Shown here piece after piece: positions 53,345-60,474 of a stretch of 64,000 nt of DNA (its first letter is position 1; every line of letters begins with the position of its first letter). The notes beneath the pieces are model-generated. The model saw only the letters and a program-made list of their open reading frames with translations. It was not told where the DNA came from and searched no databases. Source of the DNA: Fischerella sp. JS2 (GTDB lineage Bacteria > Cyanobacteriota > Cyanobacteriia > Cyanobacteriales > Nostocaceae); NCBI RefSeq assembly GCF_032393985.1, contig NZ_CP135918.1, positions 3,782,001 to 3,846,000 on the forward strand, read 5' to 3'. The translations under genes and the position numbers were made by a program.

Positions 53345-54646
53345 TTAAACCTCTGCTAATACACTAGCGAAAATTTCCAAAGCAGTTTTAACCTGATCGC
53401 TATCAATAATTAAAGGTGGACAAAAGCGAATTGCTGCTTTTCCGCAACCAAGCAGTAATAAACCTCGCAAAAAAGCTGCTTGTAAAATGCGATCGCGTAA
53501 CTCCCGATCCAAATTCCCCTCATCATCAAATAAATCTACCGCCACCATCAAACCTTTACCACGAGGTAAGGAAACTCTGGGAAACTGTTGATGTAACTTC
53601 ACTAAGCCAGCTTGCAATAACTCTCCCATTTCGGTAGCGTTTTTCATCAAACCGCTTTTCAATAGTTCTAAAGTAGCAAGCCCAGCAGCACAAGCAACAG
53701 GGTTGCCACCAAAAGTGGTTGCATGGGAACCAGGCGGCCAAGTCATGATTTCTGGTCGGGCAAGAATTGCACCTAGAGGTAAACCACTGGCGATACCCTT
53801 GGCAGTAGTAATAATATCTGGTGTGACGCCCCAATGTTCGATCGCAAACAATCGACCCGTACGCCCCATTCCCGATTGCACTTCATCGACTATCATCAGA
53901 ATGCCGTAGCGATCGCATATCTCCCGAATCCGTTGTAAAAATCCATCCTCTGGTACAACATAACCACCCTCGCCTTGAATGGGTTCAACGAAAATTGCTG
54001 CTACTTCATGGGGTGGTAACATGGCGGGAAATAGTTGTTTTTCTAGGTAATCTAAACTAGCGTGAGTCCCATACGGAATATGCGTTACACCTGGAACGAG
54101 AGGGCCAAAACCTGCTCTCTGTAAAGCTTTGGAACCAGTCAGAGACATTGCTCCATAGGTACGTCCGTGGAATGCTCCCAAAAAGGCGATAATTAGGGAA
54201 CATTTGGTGTAGTATCTAGCCAGCTTGATTGCACCCTCGTTAGATTCAGCACCAGAGTTAGTAAAAAATACTCTTGCACCACCAGGAAATTGTACGTGTG
54301 TAGACAACTTTTCCGCTAGTTCTACCATTGGTTCGTAGTAAAAATCCGTACCAGACATGTGTATTAACTTACTGCTTTGTGCTTGGATAGCTTGCACAAC
54401 TTCTGGATGGGCGTGTCCTGTGGCGGTGACAGCAATTCCCGCCGTCATGTCTAAAAAGACATTGCCATCGACATCTTTGACCATACAACCTTCACCACGA
54501 CTCACAACCAAGGGATAGTCACGGGTATAGGAAGGAGAAGTCACAGCGCGATCGCGTTTGATAATTTCTTTAGCACGAGGCCCTGGTAAAGAAGTTACTA
54601 AGTAAGGCGATCGTGGTAAGTGCTTATTTATAGAGATACTTAACAT
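53345..54646 (-). CDS. Class III PLP-dependent aminotransferase (acetylornithine/GABA type)
   Basis: A 433-residue fold-type I transaminase. FLDMTAGIAVTATGHAHPEV, the phosphate-site SGAESNEGAIKLAR, HGRTYGAMSLTGSK, IQGEGGYVVPEDGFL, DEVQSGMGRTG and the PLP Lys in TTAKGIASGLPLGA are intact. Length (about 430) and sequence fit the acetylornithine/4-aminobutyrate family rather than a pure ArgD. The DUF1338 gene follows, which raises 2-aminoadipate or lysine degradation as a role; that is inference. Confidence 0.92.
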   Translation of the reverse strand: MLSISINKHLPRSPYLVTSLPGPRAKEIIKRDRAVTSPSYTRDYPLVVSRGEGCMVKDVDGNVFLDMTAGIAVTATGHAHPEVVQAIQAQSSKLIHMSGTDFYYEPMVELAEKLSTHVQFPGGARVFFTNSGAESNEGAIKLARYYTKCSLIIAFLGAFHGRTYGAMSLTGSKALQRAGFGPLVPGVTHIPYGTHASLDYLEKQLFPAMLPPHEVAAIFVEPIQGEGGYVVPEDGFLQRIREICDRYGILMIVDEVQSGMGRTGRLFAIEHWGVTPDIITTAKGIASGLPLGAILARPEIMTWPPGSHATTFGGNPVACAAGLATLELLKSGLMKNATEMGELLQAGLVKLHQQFPRVSLPRGKGLMVAVDLFDDEGNLDRELRDRILQAAFLRGLLLLGCGKAAIRFCPPLIIDSDQVKTALEIFASVLAEV

Positions 54647-55542
54647 AATTTTTTTAAGTGTTTAAAGATTATTTCTGATTAAATGCTGAGGTGCTATTAC
54701 TTGCAGTAGCTTATGATTCTATTTGTAGTGTATTCACTACAAAATTAGGTGTATACAAAACAACCATAATGGGTAATTGGTGTTTTTCCCTATTACCTAT
54801 TACCAGCAACAGTGATTCTGCGTCTTTATACTCTTTATGAGGATTGTGTAGTTTAATAACAATTATTTTGTCAATCGAAATTTTTATAAATAAAACTTTA
54901 TATATACATTTTAGCTAAGTAAATCAAGTTTGATTCTTGTAGCTTGAAAACGCTTATATTTCTTGTTAAGTAGCTATTTAGATTAATTTGAGAGCTATAA
55001 CTTTAACTTTGATCCCTGAACCTCCTAATATCGAGTTTGGTTTATAACAAAAAACCTCACCCCTAGCCCCTCTCCTTACCAAGGAGAGGGATGCCGAAGG
55101 CGGGGTGAGGTAAACGGGAATTATAAGTAATCATGTGAACTTGATATAAATTCGTGGCTCAGGAAATATTAATATATTTGATTCGTCGAATGCTTTGGTG
55201 TAATCACTGAATATTTTAATGTTATGTTATTAATTATACATATTATTTTTTCAAGATAGTATGTTTTGAAAATAGGCTAATTAAGCCATTTTTCTATGAT
55301 TCCAGACCTATATACAAGATAAAATTATCACAGGATAGATTTTTGAGATAACTAACAGCAAAATTTTCTCTATCGCCATAAGTATATATACTTTTATGTA
55401 GTAATATAAAATAAAAGATAACAAAGTAACTTTTAGTAAAGCTTGACTAAATTCTATAAAGCTACAGAGAAATAGTCAGGCGGATATTTGTTGACCTCGA
55501 AAGAGGTAAATTCTTATTTTAAATAAAGAGGTAAATAAGGGA
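54647..55542. other. Long AT-rich divergent spacer
   Basis: This 896-bp region between the divergent aminotransferase and UbiB-like genes has no credible gene. It holds the palindromic element at 55054-55111; the rest is strongly AT-rich, with a direct AAAGAGGTAAA (55501-55511)/AAAGAGGTAAA (55526-55536) repeat just before the UbiB-like start. Promoters for both neighbours must be here. Confidence 0.6.
55054..55111. repeat. ACCTCACCCC..GGGGTGAGGT palindromic element
   Basis: Perfect 10-base outer arms enclose CCCTCTCCTT ACC AAGGAGAGGG. It is the best-formed copy of the family also present at 46697, 47901 and 63882. Confidence 0.85.
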
Positions 55543-57255
55543 GTGAGCCTGCAAACCCCTATACAAAATAATCGACGCTACGATCCTAATGAGATCGCTA
55601 GTTATTACCGCTATCGTCCTTGGCTAGCTTGGGCACGGGCGCTGAATATCATTTGGTCTTTTGCTACGTTTATATTTAGTCTGAAGTGGGATGAGTGGCA
55701 AAATCAAGTTGAACAGAACAAACTAAAACGCGCAGCCCAACTACGTCAGTTACTAACGCGCCTGGGGCCAACTTTTATCAAAGTAGGTCAAGCTTTATCG
55801 ACAAGACCAGATTTAGTACGTAAAGATTTTTTAGAAGAACTGGTAAAACTACAAGACCAGTTACCAGCGTTTGATAATGCGATCGCCTACCAACTGATTG
55901 AAACCGAACTCGGTCGTCCAGTCAAGGAAATATACAGCGAACTGTCACCTAATCCCGTTGCTGCTGCTAGCTTGGGACAAGTCTACCGGGGTCGTTTGCA
56001 CACTGGTGAAGAAGTAGCGGTAAAAGTACAACGCCCTAACCTACGCCCCGTTATTACCCTTGATCTTTATTTAATGCGGTGGGCGGCAGGTTGGTTAGCC
56101 CCTTGGCTACCTCTGAATCTTGGTCACGATCTCAGGTTGATTGTGGATGAGTTTGGCACCAAATTATTTGAGGAAATAGATTATCTCAACGAAGGTCGCA
56201 ACGCTGAAAAATTTGCTACCAACTTCCGTAACGACCCGCGTGTCAAAGTTCCGGCTATTTACTGGCGCTATACTTCAACCAGAGTTCTGACTCTAGAGTG
56301 GCTAAATGGATTTAAGTTAACCGATACTAAAAAAGTCAAGGAAGCTGGCTTAGATCCAGAAGCGATCATCGAAATCGGCGTGACTTCAGGTCTACAACAA
56401 TTATTAGAACATGGTTTCTTCCATGCTGACCCCCACCCCGGCAATTTATTTGCCATGCCAGATGGCAGAATGGGCTACATTGACTTCGGTATGATGGATC
56501 AGCTAGATGAAACCATTAAGGAAACTCTAGTAGATGCGGTTGTACATTTAGTTAACAAAGATTACAACGATCTAGCCAAAGATTATGTCAAGCTAGGATT
56601 TTTAACACCAGACACAGATATTCGTCCGATAGTACCAGCCCTAGAAGCAACATTAGGCAATGCGATCGGCAAAAATGTTGGGGACTTTAACTTTAAAACC
56701 ATCACAGATCAATTCTCAGAATTGATGTATGATTACCCCTTCCGAGTTCCCGCTAAGTTTGCTTTAATTATTCGTTCTTTGGTGACTCAAGAAGGTATTG
56801 CCCTCAGCCTCAATCCCAACTTTAAAATTGTGGAAGTAGCTTATCCTTACGTAGCAAGGCGTCTGTTGACAGGCGAATCTCCACAATTACGCCGACGGTT
56901 ATTAGACGTGCTGTTCAAAGAAGGTAAATTCCAATGGCAACGGTTAGAAAATTTAATCGCGATCGCCCGTACGGATGAGAATTTTGATGTCTTACCTACA
57001 GCTAAACTGGGACTACAATATCTCCTATCTGATGAAGGCAAATATCTATGGCGTCAGCTGATATTAGCTCTTACCGAAGATGATCGCCTACATACCGAAG
57101 AAGTTCAAAGTTTGTGGAACTTAGTCAAAGATGATTTAAAACCGAATCGATTGTTAGATGTTGCGATCGGAGTTTTGACAGATTTATCCAAACAGAGAGT
57201 TGCAGCCATATTACCTTCAGTAACTGCGATCACCGCTTTTGGCGTGAAAAGCTAA
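55543..57255 (+). CDS. AarF/ABC1/UbiB-family atypical kinase
   Basis: A 570-residue ABC1 kinase-like protein. It has the KxGQ motif (FIKVGQALSTRPDL), the Ala-rich AAASLGQVYRG loop, VAVKVQRPN, the HADPHPGNLF catalytic loop and DFGMMD metal site. No clear C-terminal membrane helices. Family members support quinone and prenyl-lipid metabolism. GTG start with GGGAG just before it. Cyanobacteria have several copies; the particular role is unknown. Confidence 0.93.
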   Translation: MSLQTPIQNNRRYDPNEIASYYRYRPWLAWARALNIIWSFATFIFSLKWDEWQNQVEQNKLKRAAQLRQLLTRLGPTFIKVGQALSTRPDLVRKDFLEELVKLQDQLPAFDNAIAYQLIETELGRPVKEIYSELSPNPVAAASLGQVYRGRLHTGEEVAVKVQRPNLRPVITLDLYLMRWAAGWLAPWLPLNLGHDLRLIVDEFGTKLFEEIDYLNEGRNAEKFATNFRNDPRVKVPAIYWRYTSTRVLTLEWLNGFKLTDTKKVKEAGLDPEAIIEIGVTSGLQQLLEHGFFHADPHPGNLFAMPDGRMGYIDFGMMDQLDETIKETLVDAVVHLVNKDYNDLAKDYVKLGFLTPDTDIRPIVPALEATLGNAIGKNVGDFNFKTITDQFSELMYDYPFRVPAKFALIIRSLVTQEGIALSLNPNFKIVEVAYPYVARRLLTGESPQLRRRLLDVLFKEGKFQWQRLENLIAIARTDENFDVLPTAKLGLQYLLSDEGKYLWRQLILALTEDDRLHTEEVQSLWNLVKDDLKPNRLLDVAIGVLTDLSKQRVAAILPSVTAITAFGVKS

Positions 57256-57398
57256 AAACCTTATGCAGAAGGAAAATCAAGGGTCAAGAGTCAAACATTA
57301 GTTGACTGTTGACTTTTTTACGGTGTCATTCACAGCTAAGCACAGACAATTAGACCTCTTGCATGAATCCTAAAAATTCCCTTAATTCTCCCGAATAT

Positions 57399-57513
57399 CT
57401 GGGGGAGAAACAACTCTTCGAGTTCCCTCCCCTTTACAAGCTTATCTATATTGCTAAATACATATGTTGATTCTGGGGAGAAACAACTCTTTGAGTTCCC
57501 TCCCCTTTACAAG
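57399..57513. repeat. 41-bp direct repeat pair
   Basis: Copy 1 (57399-57440) and copy 2 (57473-57513) share GGGGAGAAACAACTCTTYGAG and TTCCCTCCCCTTTACAAG with one base change and one gap. Copy 2 continues GGGGAGGGTTAGGGTGGGGT, tying it to the CCTCTCC/GGAGAGG family. Confidence 0.8.
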
Positions 57514-57623
57514 GGGAGGGTTAGGGTGGGGTAAAAGATATTTGTGTAAGAGGTATATTGTGAAAATCTCCTGTTTTAAGAGTTGTAAATTATGAGTTAA
57601 TAATAAATAGTTAATTCCAAATT

Positions 57624-57756
57624 ACGCTTAGTGTGAATTCACTGGTACTGGTAATAGAAAACAGGCAACAATTACCAATTACTAGTTTTATGTGTTTCCA
57701 TTGGTGTTTGATTTCTAAAACATGATTTTTGTCAAAGCTTAAATTCACATCAAGCT
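57624..57756. mobile_element. Degenerate MITE, same family as 30685-30789
   Basis: The ends ACGCTTAGTGTGAATT (57624-57639) and AATTCACATCAAGCT (57742-57756) are imperfect inverted repeats matching the IS982-like element ends. The inner ACATGATTTTTGTCAAAGCT is the reverse complement of the GGCAAAAATCATGTTTTTAT phrase in the 30685 copy, so the two share internal sequence. Confidence 0.68.
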
Positions 57757-57810
57757 TAAAGTTTAACTCTGCACTTTTACCTTTCAAAACTATACCAATC
57801 AGGAGATTTT

Positions 57811-58185
57811 ATGTACTACTATTCTTCACAACCGCCATATTTACTATTAATAGTTGGTTTGTTTGCTGCATTAACCTCTGGTTTGGCATTAGCCGGAACA
57901 CTAAAGGTAATTGTGACCAAATGGCAAAGTGATGGCGCAGAGAAATCTAGTTCTCAGTTGTCGATTAAACAATTATCTGTGCCATTTCTAGGGATAACTA
58001 TCGGTGTGACGTTATTTATGTGTTCTGGATTTGAAATATTTGGTTTTCCACCCTTGCTTGCTTATGCAGTCGGTATACCAGTAACCATTTTGACTTCACT
58101 ATTAGTTTGGTTCCAGTTGGGAAGCATGATGTCTTTTGTAGAACAGCGAGGAATGCAATCCCTCGATTTAGATTCAATGAATTAA
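57811..58185 (+). CDS. Conserved cyanobacterial membrane protein
   Basis: A 124-residue protein with three hydrophobic segments (YLLLIVGLFAALTSGLALAGTL, VPFLGITIGVTLFMCSGFEIF and LLAYAVGIPVTILTSLLVWFQLG). QLGSMMSFVEQRGMQSLDLDSMN ends it. I do not recognise a named domain. It is a single-gene unit closed by a good terminator. Confidence 0.75.
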   Translation: MYYYSSQPPYLLLIVGLFAALTSGLALAGTLKVIVTKWQSDGAEKSSSQLSIKQLSVPFLGITIGVTLFMCSGFEIFGFPPLLAYAVGIPVTILTSLLVWFQLGSMMSFVEQRGMQSLDLDSMN

Positions 58186-58210
58186 GTTGAATTTATTTTG
58201 GTGTTACAAA

Positions 58211-58248
58211 AAAAGCCTATTCGCATAATGCGATCAGGCTTATTTTTT
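58211..58248 (+). terminator. Rho-independent terminator
   Basis: AAAAGCCT and AGGCTTATTTTTT arms (58211-58218 and 58236-58248) with an inner TCGCAT/ATGCGA palindrome and a T-run. It stands 26 bp after the membrane protein stop. Confidence 0.85.
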
Positions 58249-58495
58249 AGATTAATCAGCAATATACAGCAGGGGCGCGGGCGCATAGTTGTGTGCCCCT
58301 GCTACGCAACATTACTTAACATTTATGTTAAATTTAGGGTATCTAGTTGAAAAACTTTGGTTTTGCTAAGACAAAACCAAAATGCTTAGTAGTATAAATC
58401 ACATAACTCTACTTAATAAAGTGGTGTCAGATGAGAGATTGGTACTCTGGGAAATTGAACTATTAACTAGATACTGTTGCAAATAAATTAACAAG
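58249..58495. other. Spacer upstream of ABC-2 permease
   Basis: It holds a GC-rich hairpin-like GCAGGGGCGCGGGCGCATAG then TTGTGTGCCCCTGC (58270-58303; GCAGGGGC and GCCCCTGC arms). The rest is AT-rich and should hold the promoter of the exporter genes. Confidence 0.6.
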
Positions 58496-59269
58496 ATGAA
58501 ATTCTGGTGTGAAGCGATCGCTATAACTCAGCGTATTTTAATTGAACTTTTGCGGCGAAGACGCAGTCTAATTTTTTGGATTATTTTCCCTATCTCTATT
58601 TTGCTGATTAACGGATTTGTGTTAGCAGAAAGTATGCAGCTATCAACACAAGAGGGTTTTGCATATGCTGCACCTTCAACTTTGGTAGGAGCAGCACTAT
58701 TTTTTAGTTGTTTGGGTGGTAGTGTCGCCACTGTAGTCTCAGAACGAGAACAGCAAACTCTCAAACGCTTATTTATTTCACCTTTAAGTGGTACATCCTA
58801 TTTTTTGGGGATTTTTTTAGCTCATAGTTGTATTGGTTTTGGACAAACATTAATTATTTATACTATTGCTGCTTTTTGGGGTACTACGTTTAAAGGTTCT
58901 GTATTTTTGGGTGCAATTATTATCTTAATGAGTATTATCGCTTATGTTGGTTTAGGCTTTATTTTAGGTACTCAATTAGCACGCCGTACTGAAGATGTAA
59001 ATTCTCTAGTAGCTGCTTTTGGTGTACCTTTGTTGATTTTGGGGGGAGCTTTTTTCCCAATTCGTTTTTTACCAGAAACACTACTTGATCTTGCCAAAAT
59101 AAATCCTATTTATCACATGAATCAAGCTCTTTTAGCAGTATCAACCCAGGGGGATAACGTACAAGATATTGCTTCTCATTTTCAGTTTTTATCAGGGTTT
59201 ACTTTGATGATGATCTTGGGTGGATGGTTTTCTTATCGAAGGATGGTAATGCTAGAAAAAAGGCTGTGA
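58496..59269 (+). CDS. ABC-2 type transporter permease
   Basis: A 257-residue exporter permease with six membrane segments: LIFWIIFPISILLINGFV, AAPSTLVGAALFFSCLGGSVATVV, FLGIFLAHSCIGFGQTLII, FLGAIIILMSIIAYVGLGFILG, LVAAFGVPLLILGGAFFP and FQFLSGFTLMMILGGW. The EREQQTLKRLFISPLSGTSYFLG phrase is the cytosolic coupling helix. Followed after 165 bp by its ATPase. Substrate unknown (drug, lipid or polysaccharide type). Confidence 0.9.
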   Translation: MKFWCEAIAITQRILIELLRRRRSLIFWIIFPISILLINGFVLAESMQLSTQEGFAYAAPSTLVGAALFFSCLGGSVATVVSEREQQTLKRLFISPLSGTSYFLGIFLAHSCIGFGQTLIIYTIAAFWGTTFKGSVFLGAIIILMSIIAYVGLGFILGTQLARRTEDVNSLVAAFGVPLLILGGAFFPIRFLPETLLDLAKINPIYHMNQALLAVSTQGDNVQDIASHFQFLSGFTLMMILGGWFSYRRMVMLEKRL

Positions 59270-59434
59270 AGGGTGAATGGTGAAGAAAAATTATTTTCTA
59301 TTCTATAGGTGTATGGTAGTGGATAATGACTGGTTTTAAAAGCCGATATCAAGAAATAGAAATATAGAAGATAAAAATGAAAACCTTATTTTGATGGATT
59401 TTGTAGGCAGTGATTCTAGAGCTACTTATTAAAT

Positions 59435-60328
59435 ATGTTGTATATAGAAAAGCTCAATAAGTCTTTTAAAGATAGGAAAGTCCTTCAGGATTTAACACTA
59501 TATGTTGCCCCTGGAGAAATTTATGGTTTACTGGGTGCAAATGGAGCAGGAAAAACTACTACAATCAATATTATTTGTAATTTGTTACAAGCGGATAGTG
59601 GTATAGTAAAAGTTAATCATCAGTTAGTTTCAGAAGCAACAAAAAAAATTATAGGTATTGCCCCACAAGAAAATTTATTATACAGAGGTCTTTCTTGTGA
59701 AGAAAATATCAAATTTTTTGCCAAAATCTATGGTTTAAACAGAACAGAAAGACACAAACAAGTTAAGGCAACTCTCAAGGCTGTAAAATTATTAGATAGA
59801 GCTAAAAGTCCGGTAGAAACCCTCAGTGGGGGAATGCAACGACGGTTAAATATAGCTGTAGCTTTGGTACATCAGCCAAAGTTAGTGATTTTAGATGAGC
59901 CAACTACAGGGTTAGATATTGAAGCTAGATATGAGATTTGGGAATTAATTAGACAATTAAAAAATCAAGGAATTACTATTTTATTAACTACTCATTTTTT
60001 AGATGAAGCAGAGCGTCTATGTAATAAAATTGGTATTTTAAAAAATGGTCAGATTTTAGCTGAAGGTAGCCTTGAGGAGTTACGTACTTGTATTCCAGCT
60101 AAAGAAATTTTAGTGGTGCAAACTCCAGAAGCAGAGAAAGCGATCGCACAAGCAATTGCATGTGGTTTCACACCCCGGCGTTATGGTAATGACTTAGCTT
60201 TTTGGCTACCGGAGCATTTAGAATTAAAGGATATTATTGCACGTTTTGATGGCATTCATCTTGATTCTATTTCACGACAGCCAATTAGATTAGAGCATAT
60301 TTATCTCGAGTTAACACAAAAATGTTAG
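59435..60328 (+). CDS. ABC transporter ATP-binding protein (ABC-2 exporter)
   Basis: A 297-residue ATPase with Walker A GANGAGKTTT, Q loop GIAPQENLLYRGLS, signature LSGGMQRRLNIAVAL, Walker B LVILDEPTTGLD and H loop LTTHFLDEAERLC. The C-terminal 80 residues are the DUF4162-like tail usual in CcmA-type subunits. It powers the permease encoded just upstream. Confidence 0.94.
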   Translation: MLYIEKLNKSFKDRKVLQDLTLYVAPGEIYGLLGANGAGKTTTINIICNLLQADSGIVKVNHQLVSEATKKIIGIAPQENLLYRGLSCEENIKFFAKIYGLNRTERHKQVKATLKAVKLLDRAKSPVETLSGGMQRRLNIAVALVHQPKLVILDEPTTGLDIEARYEIWELIRQLKNQGITILLTTHFLDEAERLCNKIGILKNGQILAEGSLEELRTCIPAKEILVVQTPEAEKAIAQAIACGFTPRRYGNDLAFWLPEHLELKDIIARFDGIHLDSISRQPIRLEHIYLELTQKC

Positions 60329-60362
60329 TTAGTGTTAGGTGTTGATTGTTGATTGTTGGTAG

Positions 60363-60382
60363 GGGCGCAAAGCTTTGCGCCC
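60363..60382. terminator. Perfect 20-bp palindrome after ABC ATPase gene
   Basis: GGGCGCAAAGCTTTGCGCCC lies 34 bp past the stop. No T-run follows, so it may be a repeat that acts as a transcript end or stabiliser for the exporter operon. Confidence 0.55.
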
Positions 60383-60399
60383 ACATGAAACAAACACCA

Positions 60400-60474
60400 A
60401 ACAACTAACTACTAACTACTAACTACTAATGTACAGACGCGAGGAACATCGCGTCTCTACTAACTACTAACTAT
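60400..60474. repeat. Dispersed element, inverted copy of 6445-6498
   Basis: ACTAACTACTAACTACTAAT, then GTACAGACGCGAGGAACATC and GCGTCTCTAC, is the reverse complement of the spacer before cheA almost base for base. The GACGCG/CGCGTC arms make a hairpin. It lies between the convergent ABC ATPase and PstS-like genes. Confidence 0.8.

Larger units (their letters stand above)
57256..57810. other. Spacer with direct repeats and a MITE-like element
   Basis: Two copies of a 41-bp direct repeat stand at 57399-57440 and 57473-57513 (CTGGGGGAGAAACAACTCTT, then CGAGTTCCCTCCCC). A MITE copy is at 57624-57756. The candidate frame 57729-57932 overlaps the next gene in another frame and has no support. Confidence 0.65.
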
